Part shown: one piece after another, positions 1 through 12,714 of the stretch
Layout of the letters: each line of letters starts with the position of its first letter
Numbering within the stretch: position 1 is the stretch's first letter
Source: Vanilla planifolia
Taxonomy: Eukaryota > Streptophyta > Magnoliopsida > Asparagales > Orchidaceae
DNA length: 64,000 nt
Reading direction: 5' to 3'
NCBI GenBank assembly: GCA_023846275.1
Contig: JAIUJO010000083.1
Location: forward strand, 1,575,774-1,639,773
Made by a program: the position numbers and the translations under genes
Notes under the pieces: generated by a model
Database searches by the model: none
Seen by the model: only the letters and a program-made list of their open reading frames with translations
What the model was told of the DNA's origin: nothing

Positions 1-960
1 TATATATATTCTATTAATTTTTATAATTTTTTCATCTCTTGAATTAAAGTTTTATATTTTGAAATATTGACAAAAAAAATTTTTTTATAGAAGATCTTAG
101 TTTTATGATATACTAAAAAACATATTCCTATAATTAACTATTAATCAATAGATCACTTTAAATAGTTTTATGATTGGATAAATTTATAAACCAAATAAAA
201 TATTTAATCAAATATTATAATCATGCTTAATAATAAAAAAATACATACTTTAAAATTATTTCATTATAAGTCACTTTATTTCATTGTAAATAAATAAAGA
301 TAAAAAATATAAATTATATTTTTAATATTTGATTTATCTTAAATTAAGAAAAATCACTTTCTCTCAATTTAAATATCTAATTTCCATTTGAACAATAAAG
401 ACCCCTCTATCAATCTCGTATTAAAATTTTGTTGAATCATACTAAATCATAGTTTCTTAATTAGCCATAGTTTTTACTGAGTAACTACAAAAATTATACA
501 ACTCTTAATATGTTCATCGTTAAAATTTGTAAAAAAATAATAATGATTTGTTTCTATTTTTTTCTTTATTTCAATAATATTTTTTTTATATGTTATTCAT
601 GGTATGTATATATATAAATATTAATTTTTTTGAATAATACTTAAAGCATAATATTTAATATTTTTATATCATTTTTTATTCTCTTAATAATAAAAAGCTA
701 TTTTTATTTTTAGGAGGATTAAAGTTTTATTTTGACTATCACACATATTCTAAAAATTATTTGAATAATTTTTAACTACGATATAATAGATGATTTATTA
801 TTATATACAACTCAATAAGTTTAAATTGTTATAAACAATTATATAAAACTTTAATTGATTATTATGGAATGTATCGATTAGTTTTGTTGACTCACATAAT
901 TTATTTTTTTCTTTTGTTTTTGTTTTGATTTTTAGAAATGATTTTCTTTGTTGCTACAAT
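1..960. other. AT-rich DNA without a recognised gene
   Basis: This stretch is made mostly of A and T runs. No open frame of useful length, no tRNA and no clear repeat boundary can be seen. It contrasts sharply with the GC-richer block that starts near 2550. Confidence 0.7.
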
Positions 961-2545
961 CTTTGAAGCTTTTTTTATGGAGTTATAAGGTTTTCATTGG
1001 ACAGAAGGTCTTCCTTTCTTTTCTCCTTTTCTCCCTTTGGCGGCTCTATTGTTAGGATTTTGTCTACCTCCACCGGTGCCACTGTCGATCTCGATCTCCA
1101 TGTACTGAATGCCATAGTTTAGAGGCATTTCAAGCTCCACGACTTGTGTGTCTCCTTTGACCCTCACCACTTCGCATGTGCTCTCCAAGTGTTCCAAGGT
1201 CGAAGGTTTTTTCCTCTCCCTCTTGCTCTCTCTTGCCTTTCCATCTTTCAGGCAATTGGTTCTTATAGGTGTTTAAATAGCTTACTATCCATGATTATTA
1301 TAAGTGGTTATTACTCTTGCCTACCTGCTCTCAAGTTGATACTGGTATTTTTGTTCTAATGTTTTGTTATCCATCTGGCGCTTCACATTGTCTTGTAATT
1401 CTTGTGATCCGAGATTGTGAATATCTTTCTATGTAGAGTTTTTTTTCCTATCGTAATTTGTTTGTCTGGATCAGGAAACATGGGCTAGTTTAGTTTCATG
1501 TTGATTAATTTGTGCAGAGTGGGCCAAGTTCCATGTTGATATTTACACTAAATGGTTTTTCATTAAATCTACTTCATTGTCAAAATATCATTTAGGAAAG
1601 GAATGCATTGCACTTTTCATAACAAAAAGTTCCATGACGTTTGAAATCGCTCCTTTACTTTTAATAGTGTATTCCTATGGTCTGATTTTTTAGTTCTATG
1701 ATGATTTGTCTCATGCCACTTCATCGGATCTTGAAATTAAAATGTGCTTGGACTGAACTATAGTAGCCACTCTCAATTAGTAGCACAGTGTTATGGCTAG
1801 CTCAATAGAGTGGTCCAAGATCTCTATTTGATTTGTGAATGATATGTTTGATGGTCTTATTATAAAAGCTAGCTAATGTAATTTTCTTATTAATCAAGAT
1901 GGTGTTGAATGAAATCTTGATGTTGGATGATTTAGCTTTTGTTAAATTGCTCCATTCTTGGACACAGTGTATTTATAAAAGCTTAATTTTTTAATATACA
2001 TTTTGTGATTACTACGCTTTGTTGTCTTCTATGTTTTACCTTAGTATTTATCTTTAGTTATCTTGAGTCATAGTCATTAACTATTCTTTTCTAGAAGCTC
2101 ACAAATGCCATGAGGATTGTACAGTTCCAAGAACTTTTACATGTTTTTTGTTGTGTTATTATTTCTACGTCTTTGTTTACCTTCAAAAACAATCCCCAAA
2201 GGGGCCCCTATTTGATCAGATAGTAAATTCTCTAACCGAAAGTTCATAACATCAAAGGTGGTTGAGATTTTGAGTTCCTCAGAATGACATAGGCTGTCTT
2301 AAGAGATTTTAAAGGACTATTTCAAGGGAAGAACAAAATAGAGAAGTAGAGAAGAAAGAAATACATAGTTTTGGGATTTATGGTTCTATTTCAATACAAT
2401 TTTGGGAAAGGTTATTTGATGATGCTCCTCTTTTCTTTTGTGCTTGTACTATGAGGAAAGCTAAAATGCTGTCATAATCTGACTACCCTACTTTTAGAAT
2501 GTTTGAATCTTTCTTTGCTTCATGAAGCAAAGGCTAATATCTGAT
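961..2545. other. Intergenic DNA with one short unassigned minus-strand frame
   Basis: Composition is mixed. A 67-codon minus-strand frame at 994-1197 has a charged, G/K/R-rich C-terminal half and is free of low-complexity DNA, so it could be an exon or gene-fragment relic. I do not recognise the family and see no splice context that would confirm it. A CT-rich tract near 1205-1255 ends in a cag that could be a splice acceptor on the plus strand. Nothing else in the stretch is identifiable. Confidence 0.35.
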
Positions 2546-2549
2546 GTTC

Positions 2550-4775
2550 CTCTCAGACACCTCGACTCTTGTAGAGGCTGGTGCAATGTCTGCCTCGTAG
2601 AATGCTTCTAAAACAGCTTGAGATTCCGAGAAGAAGGGGGGATCGGGGTACAATAGGAATGAGTTCCCCATATTGTGCGCCCTCAAGAGGTACTACACAA
2701 GGAGAAGAAAAGGTGACTTCCAGATCAGGGATGATAAATAAAATCGAATAGGAACTTCCAAAAACATCATAAGCTAAACCTATGCGTTCAACTGTGAACA
2801 TAAAAAATCCAAAAGCTCTACCCTTCCAGTCAAGAATTTGGGCCTCACAATCATTAAAAAAACCTAAAATGGGACTTTCAAGCAAAGGAAAAACTCCTAC
2901 ATACGCAGCAGCAGGGTTCGAATGAAGGAGCTAGAAAGAATACATGCGTTGGCTGCCTACAACTCCAATATAGGTTTTTGCAAGAGTCAGAGGATCCATA
3001 GTACCTACAGCCTACCAGACATCATATTCCTCATTTTGGCAAGCAAGGGTAAGGGATCTCTTTTTTGCAATGGCACAAACACTATCCTAAAGTTCACAAA
3101 CAACCAATGTGAACTCATTTGCCTAGTCGGATGCAATCATGCATCCTCGTCAGCTTCGAATTTCTCTCCGATTTCGCCAATTTACAACTGGTCAGACCGA
3201 TAATTCAGTATCCACGACCTGGCCGATGGCTACTTCAATTCAATTCCAATTTAACTGTTATTCAATTCAAAAAAGATATTGATTATTTTTATTCCATTGC
3301 ATTGCTTCAGCCTACCAGATTGAATAGATATCTTTTTTTAGAAAAGAGCATAACATAACATATACTTCAATCAATGAACTTCTAGCGTATCTATGTTTGC
3401 TATCTACTTAGTGTGTGTGCTAGGGCAAGAAAGCAAGCAGGGTAGTTCTCACTTTGTCTGGTAACCAAGAAAGCTTGTGGACCACTATTCCACTTCTGGC
3501 ACTATTCACTAAATGACTGACACATTATGGTATTCAAACTGTAGGCTTTACTATTTGCACCTTCTCTTTGATATCCCACATCTCACTACTGGCTTTCGAA
3601 ACTACCATCCAATCAAAGTGAAAGGTGGAAAGCAGAAAGCGACTTCTTCATTCCTGTCTGAAGGGAAAGTCTTGTAAGCACAAATTCAGTTCTGTTGTAT
3701 GAATGAATAATATACCTAGAATCCGAACCCCAGCTCTCGACAAAAATCCTTTGCCTTGGTTTTTCACTTCCTTTTCGAGAATGAGAAATTCATTCTTTAT
3801 TTTCTTCCTTTCGCTTCAGTGAATGCTTTTCCCATGTTCCTAGGAAGGAAGGACATAAACGTAAAGCTAGCTACAACTACTTGCCTCTCTTTGTTCTCTA
3901 TTCTATAGATTTTTTCTAAGAGTTTTCCGTGGGAGGAAGGGGCCCCTGTAGGGGAACTTTTGAACTTAGCACTTCTATGGAGTCAACTCTATGAGGGAGT
4001 AGCTCTCTCTGCTATCTTTGTCACGAACGTAGCGATGAGTCATACGTTGCATCTCAAACTCAAAAAAAAAGATCAGATTCAATAACAATTGGAGTCGTGC
4101 ATCTCTTTCAACTACAACTATTTTGAAAGCCCTTGTCAACACAACACTAGAAAGTAGAGAGAGTCAAAGGCAAAGAACTTTTAAAAAGCATGGAGTTCCT
4201 AATTTTCAGGCTCTCAGAAGGAAATCAACACTAGCCAATCCCGGTCACCCTCGACCACTCTTCAAGAAGGTTGATTTGAACAAGTATAGGGGAGGATCTT
4301 CCACGGCATAAGGTCTAAGCTCCAATATAATACAAGAATGCTTCATCTTACTGCCCTTCTAAGATTGACCTTGAATATTAAAAGAATGTCCTTACACCTC
4401 AGGTTGCCTCTGAGGAGAAAAGAAGAACGAAAAATCCACAATCCAAATGTTCTATTACTATCTTCTTCACGCTTGACTATTGAGGGAAAGCTGGGGTAAC
4501 TGAGCTACTCTTAGTAGAATAAAAGTTGAAAGAGGGTTATCAAGTTCCCTATGCCAAAAGATTTTGTTACAATGAACTATCTGAGACATTAGAGCACAAA
4601 GCAAGCTTCCAATACCACAAATCACCAGACCTAAATGATGAAGAAACGTCAAAAAGTTTCCATATCAGACCAAATAGTTTTTTAGTTTTAAATGGTTTTG
4701 CCATCCAACAACGTTGGTATGATTTAAGGTCCAAAAAATCAATGAAATAATTGAATGAACTTAATAGTAATGAAT
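2550..4775. other. Mitochondrial-like DNA (probable NUMT, left part)
   Basis: Base composition rises clearly compared with both ends of the window, and the texture resembles plant mitochondrial spacer: short purine-rich stretches such as ggaaggaaggac, GGGGCCCC-type runs, and many small overlapping frames on both strands. The longest frame is 110 codons on the minus strand (2553-2885) and I do not recognise it. No standard mitochondrial gene was identified. The assignment rests on composition and on the adjoining mitovirus and mitochondrial-plasmid fossils, so it is an inference. A search against plant mitochondrial genomes would settle it. Confidence 0.5.
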
Positions 4776-4779
4776 AATC

Positions 4780-6720
4780 TCTTAAATATCAAAGATAAGA
4801 TTTTAGCCAATTGGTTATAATAATCGCTTCTTCAAATATAGAAGGATCGTCCTCATCAAGATATGGAGGTTCTATTAGATCTTTCAATCTAACAGCCTTT
4901 ATGACCATGTTGAAGACGACCCCTTCTAAGTATGGGTCTAGAAGGTTTTCCTCTAGCCAACATCTTAAAAGGAAACCATCATTAGTACTAGGGAAGACCA
5001 CATGACCTTGAGTCAAATCCATTTATGACACATAGGACAATGAAGTCTCTCTAAGCTTCTATAGCTAGAACCCAAGAGCCTCATTGCTATCCTTTAATTT
5101 TTTATTATATTTTAAGGATATCAACTTAAGCAGAGTGTATGAGTTTAGGCAATTGAACATTGCATTGAAAGATACAGGAGATAAATCCCGACTTTCCTCA
5201 TTAACTATATATAACTTAGCAAACTCAATTGAACCATTCTTAGATATCAAAGACTTTGATTCCAAAATAGAAACCTCCAACTCTTCAATAAGAGTCTGAT
5301 ACTCTTGAGCTACCCTTTCATTCTTAATGACAACATCATCATCGAGAATTGCATATGCACTAAATCTCCTTCCAGGATAGACGATCTTGGAAGCCATCCA
5401 CACCAACATGCATTGCGAAACAAAGAATAAAGTCCATGCAGCATAAAAGCTGAGAGGGGTAACATCTTTAAAGTATACCTCACATTACTTACCAAATGGA
5501 ACCTTACCGACCACCTCGCAAGAGGATGGTAATGATAAACCACCTTATACCAGGTCCACAGATGTGATTCATACGGAGCATAGAAAAGTGAGTTGGAAAT
5601 TTATCAGGAGCAGAAGAAAGGTCAAAAAACCACAACTTCTTCCAAAACTTTAGTCTTTCCAAAGGTTTCTTTGGATTGTAAGTATCATCACAAGGAAACA
5701 CCTCAAGACACCCATTGTCCACTTCTAATATGTGAGTACGAATCTCTGAGTGAGGTAATTTCTAGCTATAACTACACAACGCTTAGCATCACCCTCCACA
5801 ATTAAAGCTAGTCTACCATAAACACTAGACACATTAAAGAATGGATCTTTTATCCACATGTCAAATATGATAGTCATATGATGATGGATAGAATAAGGAG
5901 ATTTAGATTGAGATAAGAAATCAGATGGATAAAATGTCCGTTGTGTCAAACCTAATTCTGAAATCCCTTTATCTGGAAGTTTCCATGCTTCCTCTAGCAC
6001 ACTTTCTACATATATGTAATAGTTATGTTTAGTGTACCACACAGAGAGTAGTTCTGATATATGATTTCTAAAGGATCTAATCTCTTACTTTAACAGAATG
6101 AAAATCATCCTCTTTGAAACTTGTACACTTTTAATTATTGGGAATGTATTTCATATAGGTTTCCATGAGATACCAAAATGGATTGGCATCTCCAATATCC
6201 AAAGACAATTCCTAGTTAAGAAGAGTGGAATTATTTCATTAAAACCACTCATTCCAAACATACAGACTCTCATGCTTACTTATAGACTCAATCGACTTCA
6301 GATGCCTCTTACCAAATGCATGGCAGTGTGGAATCACCTTCATCAAAGAGAAGAATGAAAGATAAAGCTTCACTAAAGAGTCTGCTTGATCACCACCATC
6401 TTTTATTATCCTTATATGGAAAGAAGGGATGATACAGGGTATACCTAATTTAGCAGTAAAGACCATTGTACCACTAACGAATTGAACCTTTCCTCCTCTA
6501 AAATTATTTAGAAGAGCAGTGCACTGCTTCGAATACATGGAGTAGTGCAACGGTCCTTAATTTCAGTACAGATGTATGACAAATCTGAAGAAGAGATAGC
6601 TTGCAATACAGGACTCCTTTGACAAATCGAGAACCTTCAAAGGCCCTTCACCATTGACGATCACCAAAGTAGTCAGATTTTGTGAATAATAATTTGTTCA
6701 TAATAATCTTTTCTACCATA
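4780..6720 (-). pseudogene. Endogenous mitovirus RNA-dependent RNA polymerase relic
   Basis: Mitoviruses are capsid-less RNA replicons that live in mitochondria and encode only an RdRp. Copies reverse-transcribed into plant mitochondrial and nuclear genomes are known. Read on the minus strand, a series of frames follows the order of the mitovirus polymerase. An N-terminal block (about 6240-6550) comes first. Next is a block with a conserved arginine/valine pair before a Y-L-T-Q stretch (5725-6042). Then comes a motif resembling F-D-L-S-S-A-x-D-R/K-F-P (about 5590-5640), and then the catalytic motif region (5065-5409). At that last site the expected GDD appears as L-D-D-D-V-V-I, so the glycine is replaced. 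It is followed by an S-K-S-L-x-S motif and an E-F-A-K motif, both typical of the family. A C-terminal tail lies at 4789-5022. Several frameshifts and stops separate the blocks, so no functional product is possible. The family call is from motif order by eye. The 5' end is uncertain. Confidence 0.8.
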
Positions 6721-7095
6721 GAGTGGCCAATCAAACTCTCCATAATGGTTTTGTAACGTTGAACCAAAGAGTGGTGTCTGGTTGGCACAAGGAATGACTC
6801 GATCTACAGATTAGATGCCATCCTTTATCTCCAGATAGCGGACCACATAGGTAAATTCAGAGATATAGTTTCATACCCTCTAACTCGCCTATTTGGACAA
6901 TAAAAAACGAGACTTTTATCTCGCTCAAGTTCTGCAAAGAGCATGCCAAAGCTCTATCACCTCAGCGATTATTCATTGTAGGTGCCCTAAAATTCTCATT
7001 CATTGAATATGTGGCCTAATGTGATTCACAAATTTTTGAAAAAGTGGTTTGAGAAGATGTTCTCAAATAATCTGAAGGAATTGAAATCTAGCTAT
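6721..7095. other. Spacer between the mitovirus and plasmid polymerase relics
   Basis: This is short non-coding DNA of the same mitochondrial-like composition. It may include the decayed 5' end of the mitovirus sequence and the 5' end of the plasmid RNA polymerase gene, but I could not assign it with confidence. Confidence 0.4.
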
Positions 7096-7099
7096 TCTA

Positions 7100-8605
7100 T
7101 ATAGAAAGATGAAGTTTGAAGGTTATTGCATGTGCAAAAGGAAGATTTTTCCTTCCCAGAGGACTCATTATTAGAATTACAAACTCAAATTGAGGATCTG
7201 ACAATGAAATTTGATGAAAAATTGATATCTCAAAACTTGATCAAAATGTTCATTGAAAAAGATAAGCCCTTTGCTAAGGATTATGGAAAGAGTTGTCCTC
7301 TTTCCCCCAATGTGATTGATTTGATCAATGTATTCAACGGATATGCTTTGGAGGCTGTCATTCTTTATGTACTCAGACCAACTCCACTCTTATGTTACGG
7401 TTCAAGCTTTCTTTTTTCATTTTAATTATTCTCAAAATCATAAGAAGAAGCCTTCTACTTTTCATGAGGAATTGAAGTCCTCCGATATAAAGGAGGGAAA
7501 GCAAAAGAGTAAATTGGTTAATATGTATGGGATTGGAAACCACTTGGCTCTATTCTTATAGGAGAAGTGGTCGATCTTTCTATCTAATGAGGTGAACTTT
7601 CAAGATTGACCCTTGAAAAAAGGGAAAGGGAAAGTTGGCTATTTCTTCCTACGTAATCTCTATGCAATCTACAACTTTGATCTTTCACAATCGAGCTATA
7701 AACCTATCTATTATATGCAAACCACTAGACTGCACATTTGTAGTGGAAAATCCTTCTACTATATCAGATATTCTAGGTGGTTACTTAAGTGGCTCATTGG
7801 TTATATATTTAACGACTTTTGTGAAAACCTGTTCAGTTCTCATTCCTGGCACCATTTCAATCTGATGTTTCACAAGGAAGGTTGTGAGTCTTTGTGCAAG
7901 ATAATAAACATTCTCCAGTTTCAGGCATTTGAGATCATTAGTGAATTGTTGTCCTTCATAAATTGAAATAGGGATCTCTTAGTGGAATTGGGTCTTCTCA
8001 TGCCTAGCTTCTTTTCTTCCTTTAATACAAACAAAGCATTGGATGTATTGAGGTAGTCTGATGTAGAGGATGAAGCTATTAAGCATTACTCTACCATTCC
8101 CTCCTTATTTAAAACCTGAGTCAAGCATATACAGTGTGCTCGTTATGACTTCTTTATCCTTCCACTAGCCTTCGCCTATGAAGGCTATCAATTCTATCTC
8201 CTGATCTTCCATGATTTTCCTGGTAGGATCTACCGCTTAGGAGTTTGACACTTTCATGAGCGTGATCTTGCTAGAAGTCTGATCGTCTTTTTAGGTCACT
8301 CGAAAGACAAAAGAGGAATTTGGATGATAAGAATCATTTGGTCTAGACCTCCTCATCTCCCTTCCACTACAAGCCCTTTGTTTCTAATGATGACTCCTAT
8401 GCTTGGTATTCTCAAAATAGAAGCATGCTAAAGACTTCGAATGATAGCATCATCTAGTTTGCTAAGGGAGCTCAAAACCCAACTCAATTCATAGCAAATG
8501 TGCTCTCTATTGAAGGTAATATAGATCCTATGACAATCCCTATCACCTAGGATGCTTCCTCGATTGCATATGAGATATTGAGTTACTTATTAAAAGTAGC
8601 TGTGT
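7100..8605 (+). pseudogene. Phage-type RNA polymerase relic of a linear mitochondrial plasmid
   Basis: This is a broken single-subunit (T7-like) DNA-dependent RNA polymerase, most like those carried by linear plasmids of plant and fungal mitochondria. Plus-strand blocks keep the family order. An N-terminal region lies at 7126-7420. A stretch at about 7630-7795 ends in a G-G-Y-L-S-G motif. A helical segment lies at 7850-7960. A region with F-P-G-R-I-Y-R, close to the family F-R-G-R-x-Y, is followed by H-F-H-E-R-D-L-A-R-S-L (8215-8290). A final block has G-A-Q-N-P-x-Q-F and the D-A-S-S-I-A-Y-E motif (8465-8580), corresponding to the conserved D-A-S-A-S-A-Y-Q of these enzymes. At least four frame changes and several stops interrupt it. 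Similarity stops near 8605, before the C-terminal catalytic part, so the copy is also truncated. Neighbouring mitovirus DNA supports a mitochondrial source. Confidence 0.78.
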
Positions 8606-8609
8606 ATAG

Positions 8610-9700
8610 TTTTCTCCTTAAAGTGTACAAAAGAGGGGTTTCCTTTTCCCTATCACTCATGTCATGAAGTGCGTTTTCAAACTATTGTTTTCTTTCATTC
8701 CCAAATGCATTATTGATTCATTCCTGCTAATCAACCAGGGAGTCAGAATAGTCACAATATCAAACCTTCAAAGGTGTAACAATAAAGGGGTCTCATGACT
8801 ACCTTGTCACTCTCAAGAAAGCATAGCCAGGAGGGCGCACAATAGAGGAGGTTCATCTTAGTGGATGGATGAGGTAAGCACCAAGCATGTCGAAAAGAAA
8901 TTTATGTGCAACACATGCCTTTTGGAAGAGCCTTTCTTTTTTGATTGAAAGAGAACAAAACAAAAAAGGAAAGTAGACCCTTCCTTTTTCACATTAAGAA
9001 AGTAAACCCTTCTTTTTTATTAGAGGGAACGGCCAACGAGGGATAATATGTTTAAGACTTCTTAAGTGAGCGGGTGCCATCGCTGACAATAGATTGCTCT
9101 TCTCGCTTTGTGTGTGATTCAAAATCTTGCGTAGCCGAATCTGTCTAACATAAAAAGTAGGTTCATCTTATTTCTTAGTACGTGAAGAAGGAGCCCTTCT
9201 ATAAGCTATTAGGGAGATGGGGAGGCTATACATAAGATTCATATCAAAAAATAAGTGACTCTAGCTATTAGAATGGACTCAATCAAAGAGGACAATCCAC
9301 CATAGAAGATTGATCGGGCAAAGAACTCCGGTTGGAACGGAACTAATATGAAAGAAAGAAAAAGCAAAGAAGGAAGAAGTGAAAGCGAACTAGATTCTTT
9401 CGAAAATAGATCGGGGGAAGAATCTGTCTGAAAATTCTATGTTAGCCCTTCAATAGCTCAGATCACCTGAATCAATGCTTCGACAACTAACACTTAGAAC
9501 ATCGCCACCCCTGATGAACTTTGATTCGAATACGAAGAAGAATTTCAGCTATAAGAGCCTTTGATCGCTGAGCTATTGGAAACATGAAGTCAGACTCATG
9601 GGTGGTAGCCTCCTACCGAGAGGAGACTCTGATGAAAATAAAAGTGTAGGGAGAAATTCGAAAAGGGTAGCAAAAAGCTTAAGCAAGGGAAGAAAGAAGA
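8610..9700. other. Mitochondrial-like DNA (probable NUMT, middle part)
   Basis: Composition and texture match plant mitochondrial spacer, especially 9000-9700, with many short purine-rich runs. No tRNA, rRNA or standard mitochondrial coding exon was recognised. The call is by composition and context only. Confidence 0.5.
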
Positions 9701-10325
9701 TATAAACTTTTCATTCATAAATGCATTAATTACAAAGCAACAATTACATCAATTTATAAGAAAGCAAAATAACCAATTTCCCAAACATTTGCTCCAAATT
9801 CAAAAGTCTATTCATAATTTAAAATTTTAAATTATTTAAGCAATTAAATTCCCAAAAATGCTAACAAACTAACAAAATCACTTAAAATATGTTAACCACA
9901 CTTAAAAAGTGCTAAAAAACCCTCTAAGTTTGCTAACAGACTCAACTCCCCTGCTCCTTAGCAAAACTTGGTTGGCAGGTTCGACAAAGGTTGGAACAGC
10001 ACTTTCTTTTTTTTTTCTCAAAACAATACCATCGAAAGGGCTAATTTTAGGATAAGGAATTTGCGGATCCACTCGCTTTCTTCCCTTTGGTTCCTTTCTT
10101 TGCTTTATTTTGTAAGTTTCATATAATGAAAGTTTGGTTTTCTTTTTTATTGGTTCTTGACTTACAAACTTCATTCAAACTGAATTTTTGATTTTCAACT
10201 TATTTAAAAATAGAAAACCAAAATCCACTTTGCTAACAATTTGTTCTAGTCTAAAGTGTCTCCAAATATTCTTATTTATATAAGTTCTTAGTTTTGACAT
10301 CTTTTAATATGAATAGGAAAAAGTG
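9701..10325. other. AT-rich insert with an unassigned minus-strand frame
   Basis: Composition drops abruptly at about 9700 and again resembles nuclear AT-rich DNA. A minus-strand frame of 90 codons (9902-10174) encodes a lysine/arginine-rich peptide of unknown family. The piece separates the mitochondrial-like block from the plastid block, so it is either a later insertion or filler DNA at the joining point. Confidence 0.4.
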
Positions 10326-10329
10326 GATA

Positions 10330-10895
10330 GGCTCATTCCATTCAAAGATATGGGGACAGAAATACCCATCAAAGCAAAAATAGTGCATGAGAGTCGAATG
10401 AGTCTTTTAATTCATGTTTGGTTCCAGAATAGATATGAGTTTTGAAATGAATGGAAAGAGAATCAACTTTCATGAAATAATTTCTTAGATAAGCAAAAAT
10501 AGAGGAGCTTGAGCACTATTCAAAATTCAGAAGAATTTTGTAAGGTGGCCATTGAACAACTCGAAAGAGCCCAGCTTCAATTACATGAAGTGGAAATAGA
10601 AGCAGATGAGTATCGAATCAATGGATATTCTGATATCTAACGAAAAAAAAGTCAATTTGATTCATGCGGCTTGCGATAGTTTGGAACAATTAAAAATTGA
10701 ACAAAATGAAACTCTTTTTTTGAAACAAAAAGAGCAATGAATCAGGTTCAATAACAAGTTTTTCAACAAGCCTTACAAAGAGCTCTTGGAACTCTAAATG
10801 AGTGTTTGAATAGCGAATGACATTTTCATACCATTAGTGCTCGTACTATCAGTGCTTGGGGTCTGAGGGTCCATCAAAGAAATGACTGACAAGCC
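10330..10895 (+). pseudogene. atpF: Plastid atpF relic (intron end and exon 2)
   Basis: AtpF is the CF0 subunit I (b-type stator) of the plastid ATP synthase. The first 150 bases match the 3' end of the group II intron, and exon 2 starts near 10485. The translated exon carries the family pattern A-I-E-Q-L-E-R-A followed by [11 protein letters not shown], then after a frame change A-M-N-Q-V and Q-Q-A-L-Q-R-A-L-G-T-L-N. Stops occur within the first codons of exon 2 and again after the N-G-Y-S block, and a short insertion lies near the C-terminus. Exon 1, which encodes the membrane anchor, is absent from the window. The position just upstream of atpA matches the plastid operon. Confidence 0.9.
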
Positions 10896-10975
10896 TTTTG
10901 ACTCTCATTTAGAGTTTAGGTTTCATTTTTCCCCTTCTAAGAAAGAAAAAAGAGAAGAGATACGAATGGGAACCC

Positions 10976-12521
10976 TTCGAGCTGACGAAATTGGTATTCT
11001 TATTCACAAATGTATTAAGTAGTAGTAAAATAAAGAAGTCAAGATTTGGAATATGGGTACCGTACTTCAAGTGGGTGATTGTATGTCCTATATATATGGT
11101 CTTGACGAATAATGGCAGGTGAATGGATAGAATTGGAAGAGGGTAGAATTGGTATTGCTCTGAATTTGGAATCAGATAATGCATTGTATTAATAGCGATT
11201 GTTTCATGATCGAAGAGGGAAGTTCTATAAAAGCAACAGGAAGAATCGCTCAGATCACTGTGAGCGAGGCTGATTTTTGTTTTGTTATAAATGCTTTAAC
11301 AAAACCAATTGGTGTATGGTATAGATGAAATTTCATCTTGTAAACCTCAGCTAATTGAATCTCTTGCCCCAGGTATCATTTCGAGGTGTTTCGTATACGA
11401 CCCCTTAAAACGGGACTTCTTGCCTTTGATTCAATGATCCCTATAGGATGTGGGCAATGAGAATGAATTATCAAAGACAGATAAACTGGTAAAACAGTAA
11501 TACCATAGATACAATTCTCAACAAAAAGGGCAAAATGTGATATGATATGTGTTTCTGTAGCTTTTGGGCAAAAAGCCTCTTCTATTTCTTAGGTGGTCAC
11601 TACCTTCCAGAAAGGAAGGGCAATGGAATACACTATTATGATAGCTGAAACAACAGATTCGCCTGCTGCATTACAATATCTAGCTCATTTCCTTATATTA
11701 TATGGGGGTGGCTCTGGCTGAATATTTTATGAACTGTGAATGACATACTTTCATAATTTATGATGATCTCTCCAAATAGGCACAAGCTTATCATCAAATG
11801 TCTCTTCTATTAAGAAGACCCCAGGCTATGAAGCTTATCCAGGAGATCTTTTTTGTATCGACATTCACGCATTTTGCAAAGATCAACTAAATAATTTCTC
11901 GTTTAAGTGAAGGAAATATGATAGCTTTACCAATATTGGAGTCCCAATCTGGAGATGTTTTGGCATATATTCCTACTAACATAATTTTTATTATCGACAA
12001 ATAGATTTTCTAAGTTGTGGATCTATTTCATGCTGGAATCAGAGCAACTATTCATGTAGGTATTTTTGTTTCAAGGATAGGATCTGTACCTCAAATTCAA
12101 GCAAAGCCATGAGCAGACAAATCCAAATTAGAACTAACTCAATTTGCTGAGTGAGAAGCCTTTTTATGATTTTCTTTTAATGTAGATCAAACGACTCTGA
12201 ATCGATTGGCAAGAGGCCAATGATGATGTGAGTTTCTTAAACAATCCAACAGAACCTCTTGCGATGAAATACTAGGTAGCTATTATTTACGTTGGAACCA
12301 ATGGATGTCTTGATGCGTTAGAAATTGGACAAGGGAATTTGTCTTTTACTGAAGATTACTTAACAAAGAATCAACCTCAATTCCAAGAAATTCTATCCAC
12401 TACTACTACTAAGATATCCATGAAAGAAGTTGAAACCCATTTTGAAAGAAGCTATTCAGGAACAGATCAAACTATTTCTATTTCAAGAAAAAAATTCAAT
12501 ATAATAAAACAATCAAAGTAA
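10976..12521 (+). pseudogene. atpA: Plastid atpA relic (CF1 alpha subunit)
   Basis: This is the alpha subunit of plastid ATP synthase, nearly full length: about 1545 bases against roughly 1520 expected. The start is placed at 10976, where the R-A-D-E-I pattern follows. Later blocks that still read clearly include G-T-V-L-Q-V-G-D near 11055, A-G-E-W-I-E-L-E-E-G near 11115, and a C-terminal frame with N-Q-P-Q-F-Q-E-I-L-S near 12372. Small indels and stops throughout destroy the frame. The P-loop region near 11460-11490 is present but altered. The gene lies about 80 bases after atpF, as in plastomes. Confidence 0.92.
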
Positions 12522-12714
12522 TATATAAAGAGAATATATAATGTAAGAAAGTAAAAAATAAGAAAGTAAAAAAAAAAAGATAAATCCTTGAGAAAAATTT
12601 GATAATTCAAAACAAAAGGCGTCTCTTTTCTTTAACCTTTAAAAAAAGAGTTCTTGTTTTTTCTTTTTTTTTTGTTCTAATAGAGGGAAATCATTTTATT
12701 AGATGGAAATCCAT
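12522..12714. other. Plastid atpA-trnR spacer relic
   Basis: This short non-coding piece sits between atpA and trnR with long A and T runs, as expected for this plastid spacer. No promoter could be assigned. Confidence 0.6.

Noticed and set aside
5084..5299. Plus-strand frames opposite the mitovirus relic
   Set aside because: The minus strand carries the recognisable polymerase motifs, so these are antisense shadows.
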